DNA from: Desulfobacterales bacterium
GTDB taxonomy: Bacteria > Desulfobacterota > Desulfobacteria > Desulfobacterales > Desulfosalsimonadaceae
Assembly: GCA_018334555.1 (NCBI GenBank)
Contig: JAGXLR010000007.1
Span: forward strand, 1-39,243
DNA: 39,243 nt
Direction: 5' to 3'
Positions 1 through 7,622 of the stretch are shown here, piece after piece. The stretch's first letter is position 1. Each line of letters opens with the position of its first letter. Below the pieces are notes generated by a model that saw only the letters and a list, made by a program, of their open reading frames with translations, did no database searches and was not told the DNA's origin. A program made the translations under genes and the position numbers.

Positions 1-9
1 TTTAATTTT

Positions 10-161
10 GACGATCTCGTAAAAAGTCTATTTTAGATGGCAAAGAAAAAAGTTCAAGATCAAGGCGACGCAAATTTCGAGGAATGCAGCGTACATAGGA
101 GTACGTGAAATTCCGAGAAATGCAGCGCAACGCAGATATTGGACTTTTTACGAAGCCATCA
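10..161 (-). repeat. Foldback repeat A, copy 1
   Basis: A 152-base element bounded by inverted ends of the form TCGTAAAAAGTC / GACTTTTTACGA. Its reverse complement matches 7254-7406 along its whole length with scattered substitutions. It holds an internal direct repeat around the GCTGCATTCCTCG motif. No protein is coded convincingly. The structure is that of a MITE or REP-like dispersed element; that reading is inference. Confidence 0.85.
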
Positions 162-195
162 AGGTTTAATTTTTATTTTAGACGCTTTCGCTGCT

Positions 196-342
196 GTCAT
201 TCCGAGGAGCAAAAGCGACGAGGAATCTTGATTGCTAAAGATTTCTCGCTGCCGCTCGAAATGACAATGCGGATGTTTTTTAGAGTTACTTTCTGTAAAA
301 ATACCGCACCAGCGGAATAAATCGCTTTTTACGAAGCCATCA
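196..342 (+). repeat. Foldback repeat B, copy 1
   Basis: A second dispersed element begins with a hairpin (196-265) whose arms read GTCATTCCGAG and CTCGAAATGAC, followed by a tail ending GCTTTTTACGAAGCCATCA, the same end motif as repeat A. A direct-orientation copy lies at 7446-7588 with high identity. Similar GTCATTCCGAG hairpins are known as dispersed repeats in several bacterial phyla. The stretch 1-391 holds only these repeats. Confidence 0.8.
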
Positions 343-394
343 ATAAAATAAATCGCAAAGACGGCGGTAAAACTTCGAATACGGGGTTTGCGTG

Positions 395-1027
395 ATGTTT
401 AGAATATTTATTGCAGACGACCATGCAGTGGTGCGTGAGGGGCTGAAACAGATCATCTCCGAGGTATCGGATATGCGGGTGGTCGAGGAGTCGGATAATG
501 GATTTGATGTGGTCTCCTATGTCGAGATGAATCCTTATGATGTCATCGTTTTGGACATCACGATGCCCGGACCAAATATTCTCGATCTTATCAAAGAATT
601 ACGTCAAAAAAAGCCCAGGCTCCCCATTCTGGTGCTTAGCATCCATCCAGAGGAGCAATATGCAGTCCGTGTTTTACGGGCAGGCGCTTCCGGCTACCTG
701 ACCAAGGAAAGCGCCCCGGATGAGCTGGTCAGCGCCATCCGAAAAGTGGCCAATGGCGGTAAGTATGTGAGTGCTGCCTTGGCGGAGAAAATTTTGTTCA
801 CCCTGGGGACGAACGAGGAGCAAATGCCCCATGACAACCTCTCCGACAGGGAATACCAGGCGCTTTGCATGATCGCTTCAGGCAAAACCGTCAAGAGTAT
901 CGCGGAGGAACTGAACCTGAGCGAAAAAACCGTAAGCACCTATCGCACGCGTGTGCTGCAGAAGATGGGGATGAAAAGCAATGCGGAGATCACCCACTAT
1001 GCTTTCAAGTATGGATTGGTAAATTAA
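395..1027 (+). CDS. NarL/FixJ-family response regulator
   Basis: A two-domain transcriptional regulator of about 210 residues. The N-terminal receiver domain (about 1-120) has the acidic pair in IADDH, the phospho-acceptor Asp54 in the VLDITMPG segment and the conserved Lys in the LTKESAP segment. A LuxR-type helix-turn-helix fills about 147-209 (LSDREYQAL ... LSEKTVSTY). A GTG at 392 directly precedes the ATG at 395 and either could start; a GGGG stretch at 382-385 is the only ribosome-site candidate. No histidine kinase gene is adjacent, so the partner and the regulated genes are unknown. The gene lies between repeat elements and a separately promoted CGGC-type gene. Confidence 0.93.
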   Translation: MFRIFIADDHAVVREGLKQIISEVSDMRVVEESDNGFDVVSYVEMNPYDVIVLDITMPGPNILDLIKELRQKKPRLPILVLSIHPEEQYAVRVLRAGASGYLTKESAPDELVSAIRKVANGGKYVSAALAEKILFTLGTNEEQMPHDNLSDREYQALCMIASGKTVKSIAEELNLSEKTVSTYRTRVLQKMGMKSNAEITHYAFKYGLVN

Positions 1028-1071
1028 TCGGCGCGAGCCTTTTAATTCGCCTGGTTCTCTCTATTCAGGGT

Positions 1072-1101
1072 TTGACAACCTTCTGAAAGGCTGTTTATGA
1101 T
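1072..1101 (+). promoter_or_regulatory. Sigma-70-like promoter
   Basis: TTGACA at 1072-1077 and TATGAT at 1096-1101 are separated by 18 bases. The pair sits about 47 bases upstream of the 1148 gene and is the best housekeeping-type promoter in the gap 1028-1147. It probably drives the CGGC-type gene and the NifU-like gene. Confidence 0.6.
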
Positions 1102-1147
1102 ATATGGATCTTTATTTTAACATTTACCAAACAGAGGAGCAAGTTAC

Positions 1148-1525
1148 ATGGCAAACATTGGTATTATTCGATGTGAAAAGAATGAGCAGCGATGCCCTTT
1201 AACCAACTGCATCAAAAGCCTGCGCAATACCCAGCAGGCGTTTTCCGATTATGAAGACGCGGAACTAATTGGCGTGTTTACCTGCCGCTGCCCCGGTGAT
1301 AATGTGGCCAATCTCGGTAAAATTCTGCAGAGCAAGGGGGCGGAAGCCATTCATGTGTGTACCTGCACCTTTGCCAACAAGGGCGATGACGGCTGGGTCA
1401 TGGGGGATGGATTCTGCGAAAACATTGATGAGCTGATGCAGCGATTATCCGATGCGGTGGATGTTCCTTGTGTGAAAGGCACCGCCCATCTGCCGGAGGG
1501 ATATGAACCGAAGGTTTTTAAATAG
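1148..1525 (+). CDS. CGGC-domain-like metal-binding protein
   Basis: A 125-residue cysteine-rich protein. It opens with a short beta strand and a Cys9/Cys16/Cys21 cluster, then FTCRCPG (Cys46, Cys48), VCTCTFANKG (Cys71, Cys73), Cys90 and Cys108. This layout fits the CGGC domain family, thought to bind metal through its cysteines. The usual CGGCPG core reads C-R-C-P-G here, one residue shorter. Start: ATG preceded by GAGGAG at a good distance. It is followed after 14 bases by an IscU/NifU-like gene, hinting at a shared role in metal or Fe-S handling. Function is not established. Confidence 0.75.
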   Translation: MANIGIIRCEKNEQRCPLTNCIKSLRNTQQAFSDYEDAELIGVFTCRCPGDNVANLGKILQSKGAEAIHVCTCTFANKGDDGWVMGDGFCENIDELMQRLSDAVDVPCVKGTAHLPEGYEPKVFK

Positions 1526-1539
1526 ACGGATAGCAAACA

Positions 1540-1980
1540 ATGGCGGATACGTTTGATGATTTTGTCGAGGCGCTTCAGTCTCAAATAGATGAGGATACCC
1601 GGCAAACTTATGGCGAAAAATTCTTTCAGCGCTGGAAAAATCCCCGTTATCTGCAGACCCTGATGAGTCCGGACGGCTATGCGAAGGAAACCGGCAGTTG
1701 CGGGGATACCATCGAGGTGTATTTAAAGTTCGAAAAAGGCAGGGTTAGTGAAGCCGGCTTTCAGACGGACGGGTGTGGCACAAGCCTGGTTTGCGGCTCC
1801 TATGCCGCCCAGATGGCCATGGAAAAAACGCCCGAGGGGCTGAGCGAAATAAGCGGTGAAGATATTCTGGCCGAGCTTGGGGGGCTGCCGGCTGAAGACG
1901 AACATTGCGCTTTTTTGTCGGTAGCCGCCCTTCAGTCGGCATTGGAGGATTATATGAGCCGCAAGGGGCGATGCCGATAA
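1540..1980 (+). CDS. IscU/NifU N-terminal-like Fe-S scaffold protein
   Basis: A 146-residue protein. The second half (about 50-135) follows the NifU-N/IscU pattern: Cys54 in the SCGDTIEVYLKF strand, Cys79 in TDGCGTSLVCGSYAAQ and Cys123 in EDEHCAFLSVAAL. These are the three cluster ligands of the family, and Cys85 is extra. The first 45 residues form a leader not typical of IscU. In the family, such proteins assemble Fe-S clusters in the cytoplasm for transfer to apo-proteins. No cysteine desulfurase is adjacent, so it is not a standard isc or nif cluster. Likely co-transcribed with the CGGC-type gene. Confidence 0.85.
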   Translation: MADTFDDFVEALQSQIDEDTRQTYGEKFFQRWKNPRYLQTLMSPDGYAKETGSCGDTIEVYLKFEKGRVSEAGFQTDGCGTSLVCGSYAAQMAMEKTPEGLSEISGEDILAELGGLPAEDEHCAFLSVAALQSALEDYMSRKGRCR

Positions 1981-2189
1981 AATAATTCTGCTGCCTTCCC
2001 CATAGCCTTCCTGACAAACCCAGCCGGGCAAGCCTTGATGGCCCCGTAAAAAAAACCGCCTATGCCGCCTGGGCGGAATCTTTAAAAAACGGTCGGTATT
2101 TTTATGTCTGGCACCAATCGCCCATTTGAAGCCCGCTAATGTCGTGTGTATATTAATTGATAGGGATTCTGTGGTTATGGAGACCGATG

Positions 2190-2990
2190 ATGGGAATTAA
2201 TGAAGGGGATATGGTTGTCTGTTACTTCAAGGATAAAGGGCCAAAGCTGGTTCGGGCGACAGCGGACGGGGAGGTCAACACGGCTCACGGGAAACTGTCT
2301 TTTTCAAGAATGCTTGGCAGGCCATATGGCGACACCATTACAACCAGCATGGGCCATCATGTGTATTTGCTGAGGCCCACGGCTGAGGATCTGGCCATGG
2401 GGGTGCGCCGGATTTCGAATATCAACTATCCCAAGGATATTTCACGAATTCTTTACAGAATCGGCATTAGGCCGGGCGCCCGCGTGGTTGAACTCGGTGC
2501 CGGCTCCGGGGCCATGGCCATCAGCCTGGCTTTTGCAGTGGGCGAGGAAGGCCTGATATATGCCTATGATATCCGGGAGGACATGCTTACATGTACCGGC
2601 AAAAACTTGCGTCGGGTGGGGCTGGACCGCCGTGTAGAGCTGAAATTTCGGGAAAAAATGGAGCCGCTGGCAGAGAAGGAGGTGGATGCGGTTCTGATGG
2701 ATATTCCGACACCCTGGCAGGAGCTCGATGTCGCCTGGGAGGCCCTTTGCTGGGGAGGGTACCTGGCATGCACGGTGCCTACCTATGACCAGCTGGGCGA
2801 GCTCGCCGTTTGTCTGGCCAAAAAATCCTTTCTTCCCCTCGAGGCCATGGAAATCATGTGCCGCCCCCTAAGGGCGGAGAGGGGGCGGACACGCCCGGAA
2901 TTCAAAATGATCCCCCATACGCAGATGATTCAGTTTGCCGCTAAAGTGGCGCCGGTCGATGTCGATGAGGGGGAGGAGGCGGCTGATTGA
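2190..2990 (+). CDS. TrmI-like tRNA (adenine-N1) methyltransferase
   Basis: A SAM-dependent methyltransferase of about 266 residues. It has an N-terminal beta domain (about 1-85), then a Rossmann fold with the SAM motif VVELGAGSGAMAIS and the acidic strand AYDIRED. The catalytic-region motif VLMDIPTPWQ resembles the LDLPxPW motif of TrmI enzymes, which methylate adenine 58 in the tRNA T loop. ATG codons occur at 2187 and 2190; GGAG at 2179-2182 favours 2190, so an upstream TTG at 2157 is unlikely. The C-terminus is an acidic tail. The phosphoglycerate mutase gene follows after a short gap. Confidence 0.85.
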   Translation: MGINEGDMVVCYFKDKGPKLVRATADGEVNTAHGKLSFSRMLGRPYGDTITTSMGHHVYLLRPTAEDLAMGVRRISNINYPKDISRILYRIGIRPGARVVELGAGSGAMAISLAFAVGEEGLIYAYDIREDMLTCTGKNLRRVGLDRRVELKFREKMEPLAEKEVDAVLMDIPTPWQELDVAWEALCWGGYLACTVPTYDQLGELAVCLAKKSFLPLEAMEIMCRPLRAERGRTRPEFKMIPHTQMIQFAAKVAPVDVDEGEEAAD

Positions 2991-3037
2991 AGACCGGATA
3001 AGGGCTCCTGATTTTTTCGCCTGTGAGAGGATTGATG

Positions 3038-3784
3038 ATGCATAGACTCGTTCTTTTAAGGCACGGTGAAAGCCTCTGGAACAAGGAGAATCGGTTTACC
3101 GGGTGGGCCGATGTGGATCTAACCGATGCCGGCATCCGAGAGGCCAGATCCGCGGGCCGGATACTCAAAGAAAAAGGCTTTGTCTTTGACATTGCCTTTA
3201 CCTCTGTTTTAAAGCGCGCCATTCGCACCCTCTGGATCATAATGGAGGAGATGGATCGGGTATGGATTCCGGTAGAAAAATCCTGGCGGTTGAATGAGCG
3301 GATGTACGGTGGACTCCAGGGCCTTGATAAGGCTGAAACGGCAAAAAAGTATGGCGATGAACAGGTTCAAATCTGGCGGCGCAGCTATGATACGGCGCCC
3401 ATGGCCTTGGACGCAAACGATCCCCGGTATCCCGGTTTTGATCCGAAGTATGCGGGGCTGGATAAAAGCCGGATGCCAAGGACGGAGAGCCTGAAAGATA
3501 CGATTGAACGGTTTCTGCCCTATTGGCATGAGACTATCGTGCCGAAAATAAAAGACGGCAAGCGCGTTATCATCGTTGCCCATGGGAACAGCCTGAGGGG
3601 GCTTGTCAAACACCTGGACGATATATCGGAACAGGAAATCGTCAAGCTCAATATACCCACCGGCATCCCGCTGGTTTATGAGCTAGACGATGCGTTAAAG
3701 CCTCAAAAAAAATACTACCTGGGCGAGCCTGATGCCGTTGCACGCGCCGAATCAACAGCAGCGAACCCGGGCAAATCAAAATAA
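3038..3784 (+). CDS. gpmA: 2,3-bisphosphoglycerate-dependent phosphoglycerate mutase
   Basis: About 248 residues, matching the usual length of GpmA (about 250). The catalytic phospho-histidine lies in [10 protein letters not shown] near the N-terminus, followed by [10 protein letters not shown], the [11 protein letters not shown] segment with the catalytic Glu, and the second catalytic His in VAHGNSLRG. It interconverts 3- and 2-phosphoglycerate in cytoplasmic glycolysis or gluconeogenesis. ATGs at 3035 and 3038 follow GAGAGG (3025-3030); 3038 gives the better spacing and the family start [10 protein letters not shown]. The last 20 residues are a non-conserved tail. Confidence 0.95.
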   Translation: MHRLVLLRHGESLWNKENRFTGWADVDLTDAGIREARSAGRILKEKGFVFDIAFTSVLKRAIRTLWIIMEEMDRVWIPVEKSWRLNERMYGGLQGLDKAETAKKYGDEQVQIWRRSYDTAPMALDANDPRYPGFDPKYAGLDKSRMPRTESLKDTIERFLPYWHETIVPKIKDGKRVIIVAHGNSLRGLVKHLDDISEQEIVKLNIPTGIPLVYELDDALKPQKKYYLGEPDAVARAESTAANPGKSK

Positions 3785-3844
3785 ATAATGTCCGCACGGG
3801 CAGCGTTATTTTGATTTTTTCTTCAGGCGGGAGGATAGAGCGTT

Positions 3845-4312
3845 ATGAAATTAACCGATTACCTGGATCAAGAGTTGATCTATATGGATTTTAATGCGGA
3901 TAATAAGTCCGCCCTGCTGAGAAAAATTGCCGACCGCGTATCTGAGCGCTTTCCTGAGGTCAACCGCAAGGAATTGTATGAGAAGCTGAACCGGCGCGAA
4001 CAAGCCGGCAGTACCGGGATCGGCCGCGGTGTAGCGATTCCGCATGCCACGGTTGATGGCCTGCCCAAAACCGTTTGCATGCTGATATGCATTTCAAAAG
4101 GGATATCTTTTGACGCCGTGGATCAGCTTCCCGTTCGCCTCGTCTTTTTTCTGGTCAGTCCGCCCGGAGAAACCGGGTTGCATATCAAATTGCTTGCAAG
4201 GATCGCCCGCCTTGTCAAAAAGGCGGAGTTTTTAGACACGGTGGCCACATCCTGCAACTCTGAGGAAATCTACAGGCAGGTTGCAAAAGAGGATAATCGC
4301 CATGTCGAATAA
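3845..4312 (+). CDS. PTS EIIA (fructose/PtsN type) domain protein
   Basis: A 155-residue single EIIA domain. The motif GIGRGVAIPHAT holds the phosphorylatable His67, and the region LVFFLVSPPGETGLHIKLLARIARL is typical of EIIA-Fru/Ntr proteins. In the family, His is phosphorylated by HPr or NPr, and PtsN-type proteins often regulate potassium transport rather than move sugar. No EIIB/EIIC permease is nearby. The gene is first of four overlapping or abutting genes ending in two cation/proton antiporters, so a regulatory role on these transporters is a reasonable inference. GGGAGGA upstream supports the start. Confidence 0.88.
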   Translation: MKLTDYLDQELIYMDFNADNKSALLRKIADRVSERFPEVNRKELYEKLNRREQAGSTGIGRGVAIPHATVDGLPKTVCMLICISKGISFDAVDQLPVRLVFFLVSPPGETGLHIKLLARIARLVKKAEFLDTVATSCNSEEIYRQVAKEDNRHVE

Positions 4313-4664
4313 GGAAGAAGCGGATATGCAGCTCCTGTTCGTGGTGGTAAAGGATCACCATCAGGTGGAAGACATCCTGACCGGTTTTCTTGAGCTCGGT
4401 TTAAGGGGGGCGACGGTTATTGATGTGAGGGGCATGGGACAGATTATCTCGTCTGAGATACCCATATTCACGGGGTTTAAATCTCTATTTCCCGGATGGG
4501 GGGCGGATACCTATATGATTATGTCCGTGGTCGATCGACAGTCCCGGGAAAAAGCCTTTCAACTGGCACGGGAGGTTTGCAGTAATTTTGAATCTCCGGG
4601 CTCCGGAATTATGTTTACTTTGCCTGTCTCCCATGTGGAGGGGTTGGCAGAGGAGATACGCTAG
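4302..4664 (+). CDS. PII-like regulatory protein
   Basis: About 120 residues with alternating strands and helices: QLLFVVVKDHHQVEDILTGF, then LGLRGATVIDVRGMG, and a C-terminal strand-helix. This resembles the ferredoxin-like PII fold, but the classical T-loop tyrosine motif is not visible. It overlaps the EIIA gene by 11 bases; ATG 4302 follows AGAGGA at eight bases and is preferred over the in-frame TTG at 4281. Its stop abuts the GTG of the next antiporter gene. PII-like proteins next to transporters usually sense nucleotides and gate the transporter. Ligand unknown. Confidence 0.7.
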   Translation: MSNKEEADMQLLFVVVKDHHQVEDILTGFLELGLRGATVIDVRGMGQIISSEIPIFTGFKSLFPGWGADTYMIMSVVDRQSREKAFQLAREVCSNFESPGSGIMFTLPVSHVEGLAEEIR

Positions 4665-5873
4665 GTGCTCCAGACCATTGTCGGCCTTTTTATTCTGTTA
4701 TTTATATCCCTGTTGGGATATCGCAAAACTTTTGTAAGGGTGCCGCTTCCCGCCGGGGCAAAATTTTTCTTTCTCACCGGAACGGAGTTTATTTTTATCG
4801 GGCTCGCCCTGGGCGATCAGTTCATCGGCGTACTTGACCGAACAACGATTGGGCATCTGGGGCCGCTGTTTAGTTTGGGGCTGGGCTATTTCGGCCTGGT
4901 TTTCGGACTGCAGTTCGAAATCGGAAAAATTCGACGGTTTCCGCGTGCGTTTGTTTCCGCTACCGCTATCCAGGCGGCAGTAACATTTGTATGGGTTTTC
5001 GCCCCGTTTCTCTGGCTGCTTTATCAAATTGATCCCGCCGCTTCCACGGTTGGCTCAGCCTTGGCCATAGGCGCCGTCGCATGCTGCACATCCCCCACCA
5101 TGATCGCCCTGATCGTAAAGGAATCCGCTTGCCGTCCAACCGGTGCCGTTGACTTGATTCGCTATATCGGCGGATTTGACACGATTATTGGTTTTACGCT
5201 TTTCGGAGCGGCCGTCTGCATGATGCATCATGCGCCCCCGCCGCTGGGCATCGATTATTTGCCGGTTCTGCAATGGATCGGCGCATCGATAGTGGTCGGC
5301 ATCGGTATGGGGGTCCTCCTGCATTTGCTTACCCAGGTGCATTGCGCTGAAGATGAGCTCTGGGTATTTATCATCGGTATTATCACCTTTGCCGGTGGGG
5401 TCTCCCTGTTTTTCGGCCTCTCCCCGCTTTTCGTGAATATGGTCGCCGGTATCACGGCGGCCAACCTTCCCGGCTCCAAAGACCGGGTATTTGTTGCGCT
5501 GGCCCGCCAGGAAAAACCTTTCTACATTGTATTCCTCATCCTGGCAGGGGCGGTTTGGCGGCCCGGGACCCTATTGGGCCTCGTGCTGGCCTTCGCCTAC
5601 CTGGTTTTTCGAATTGTCGGCAAGGTTTTGGGCGGCTATGTGGCTGTCCGCGCTATCGCCGGAGAATTCAGTGTTTCCCCCTGGGTTGGGTTCGGGCTTT
5701 TATCCCAAGGCGGCGTCGCCATTGCCATGGCCATGGATTTTTATCTCTCAGGCGGCAGCCCCCTTATCGACGTGATTGTCGCCATGTTGGTGCTCGCCGT
5801 TATTGTAAATGAACTGATCAGTCCTGAATTGACCCAGCGCCTTTTGACGGGAGCGGGAAAAGGGGTCGCGTGA
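4665..5873 (+). CDS. Cation/proton antiporter, first of a pair
   Basis: A 402-residue integral membrane protein with about 11-12 hydrophobic segments, consistent with the Na+/H+ exchanger (CPA) family. The segment GAVACCTSPTMIALIVKES and a later membrane-embedded acidic position in YIGGFDTIIG match the unwound helix and ion-binding Asp region of the family. GTG start immediately after the previous stop, with GAGGAG in the upstream gene as ribosome site. Tight coupling to the EIIA and PII-like genes suggests regulated ion flux. The transported ion cannot be told from sequence alone. Confidence 0.88.
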   Translation: MLQTIVGLFILLFISLLGYRKTFVRVPLPAGAKFFFLTGTEFIFIGLALGDQFIGVLDRTTIGHLGPLFSLGLGYFGLVFGLQFEIGKIRRFPRAFVSATAIQAAVTFVWVFAPFLWLLYQIDPAASTVGSALAIGAVACCTSPTMIALIVKESACRPTGAVDLIRYIGGFDTIIGFTLFGAAVCMMHHAPPPLGIDYLPVLQWIGASIVVGIGMGVLLHLLTQVHCAEDELWVFIIGIITFAGGVSLFFGLSPLFVNMVAGITAANLPGSKDRVFVALARQEKPFYIVFLILAGAVWRPGTLLGLVLAFAYLVFRIVGKVLGGYVAVRAIAGEFSVSPWVGFGLLSQGGVAIAMAMDFYLSGGSPLIDVIVAMLVLAVIVNELISPELTQRLLTGAGKGVA

Positions 5874-7210
5874 GACGGGTCGCCGGGCTATTGGTCATCG
5901 TCATTTTTATGGGCCTTGTGTCTGCCGGCGTCGGCGGCTGGTGTCACCTGGAAGGCGCCCGCCAGTCCCTTTCTTTTGGGTTCTTACTGATCGCCGCCTA
6001 TTTATTGGGCGATATTCTTTCATGGTTTCGGTTCCCAAAGATTACGGGCTATATCGTTGCCGGTGTGTTCGCGGGCCCCTATGTGTCCAATTTTATTCCC
6101 ATGGATACGGTTGTCGGCTTAAAGCTTCTGGATAGCCTGGCACTTGCGGTTATCGCGCTTTCAGCCGGGGGCGAACTGGAACTGGCCGGAATTAAAAGGC
6201 GCTGCCGGCGTATCTGTTGGGGCGTGGCGTTTCAGGTAATCGGCGTCTTTACCGGGATATTTCTTCTTATCCTTGCTGGCAGCCAATTTATTCCCTTTTT
6301 AAAAAACGCTCCGGCGCCGGTGGTCCTCTCAGCCGCAGGGATTATCGGCGTGCTTTCAATCGCCCGCTCCCCTTCTTCGGCAATGGCCATTATCAGTGAA
6401 AGTAAGGCGAAAGGGCCGTTTACGGAAACGATGCTTGGCGTCACTTTGATTATCGATGTCCTGGTTATCGCGTTGTTTGCCGTAGCCGTTTCTGTGGCGC
6501 TTGCGGTGGCCCAGCCGGATGTCCGTGTGGATGCCGTTTTTCTGATCAGTGTCGGTATTGAGCTAATTGGATCGATCCTCATTGGCATCGCGCTCGGTTG
6601 GGCTGTCGATTATTATATAACGCGGTTTGGCGCAGAACTGCCGGTATTCATTCTGGGTACGGCGTTTCTGGTGACATTTTTTTCCGATCAATTCGCCCGG
6701 TTTTTGGACACCTTTTATGCGATCCGTTTTCACTTGGAACCCCTGCTTACCTGTATGACGGCGGGATTTTTTATACGCAATTTCACGAAAAACGGGGATT
6801 TTTTCATTAAACGGCTTGATCGCCTGTCGCTTCCGGTCTACATTTTGTTTTTTTCGCTTGTCGGCGCCTCCCTGAATCTGGCCGCACTCCGGCAGACCTG
6901 GATGCCGGCCCTATTGCTAGTCATCGGGCGCTCTTTTTTTATATGGACGAGCGCCTGGTTATCCGGCCGATTGGGGGGTGACCCGCCGGTATTTGCTCAG
7001 ATGGCCGGTTTTTCCTATATCGCACAGGCCGGCGTCAGCCTCGGCCTTTGCGGTATTCTCGGCAGAAGCTTTCCCGATTGGGGGGCGGCTGCGGCGGTGA
7101 TGGTGGTGGCCATGATTTCCATCAACCAGTTGATAGGCCCGGTAACATTCAAATACGCCCTTGATAGGGTGGGGGAAGCTCGGGGCAAACGGCACGCCAC
7201 AGACAGCTAG
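5870..7210 (+). CDS. Cation/proton antiporter, second of a pair
   Basis: A 446-residue membrane protein with about 12 hydrophobic segments. The motif LSIARSPSSAMAIISES followed by GVTLIIDVLVIALFA is characteristic of CPA-type Na+/H+ exchangers, with the ion-binding Asp in LIIDV. GTG start overlaps the previous stop by four bases (GTGA), indicating translational coupling. It is not a near-identical duplicate of the upstream antiporter, so the two may form a hetero-oligomer or serve different ions. A slightly charged hydrophilic tail ends the protein. Repeat elements begin about 45 bases downstream. Confidence 0.9.
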   Translation: MRRVAGLLVIVIFMGLVSAGVGGWCHLEGARQSLSFGFLLIAAYLLGDILSWFRFPKITGYIVAGVFAGPYVSNFIPMDTVVGLKLLDSLALAVIALSAGGELELAGIKRRCRRICWGVAFQVIGVFTGIFLLILAGSQFIPFLKNAPAPVVLSAAGIIGVLSIARSPSSAMAIISESKAKGPFTETMLGVTLIIDVLVIALFAVAVSVALAVAQPDVRVDAVFLISVGIELIGSILIGIALGWAVDYYITRFGAELPVFILGTAFLVTFFSDQFARFLDTFYAIRFHLEPLLTCMTAGFFIRNFTKNGDFFIKRLDRLSLPVYILFFSLVGASLNLAALRQTWMPALLLVIGRSFFIWTSAWLSGRLGGDPPVFAQMAGFSYIAQAGVSLGLCGILGRSFPDWGAAAAVMVVAMISINQLIGPVTFKYALDRVGEARGKRHATDS

Positions 7211-7253
7211 CGGATTACCGGGTTACTTTTAAGGAACTTCGGGTATTAGGTAT

Positions 7254-7406
7254 TGATGGCTTCGTAAAAAGTCCAATATCTGTGTTGCGCTGCATCCCTC
7301 GGAATTTCACGTACAGCTAAGTACGCTGCATTCCTCGGGATTTTGCGCGCCTTGATCTTGAACTTTTTACTTTGCCATCCTAAAATCGACTTTTTACGAG
7401 ATTGTC
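7254..7406 (+). repeat. Foldback repeat A, copy 2
   Basis: Inverted copy of the element at 10-161, with ends CGTAAAAAGTC / GACTTTTTACG. Together with copy 1 it brackets the 395-7210 gene block in opposite orientation. No coding potential is seen; the gap 7211-7622 holds only this repeat and repeat B. Confidence 0.85.
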
Positions 7407-7445
7407 AGGTATTAGGTTAAAAAAAATCAAAAGCTCCGTGCCTTT

Positions 7446-7588
7446 GTCATTCCGAGGAACGAAAGTGACGAGGAATCTTGATTGTTCAAGATTCCTCGCT
7501 GCCGCTCGAAATGACAATGCGGATGTTTTTAGGGTTACTTTCTGCAAAAATACCGCCGCGGCGGAATAAACCGCTTTTTACGAGGCGG
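7446..7588 (+). repeat. Foldback repeat B, copy 2
   Basis: Direct-orientation copy of 196-342, including the GTCATTCCGAG hairpin, the AATGCGGATGTTTTTAG segment and the GCGGAATAAA...GCTTTTTACGA tail. The A-B order is the same at both sites but A is flipped, so the two elements moved or inverted separately. Confidence 0.8.
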
Positions 7589-7622
7589 AATGCAGGTTTG
7601 TAATGCGTTCATCCAAAGTCTG

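Noticed and set aside
105-320. 71-codon plus-strand frame
   Set aside because: It lies inside foldback repeats A and B, with no ribosome site and no recognisable domain.
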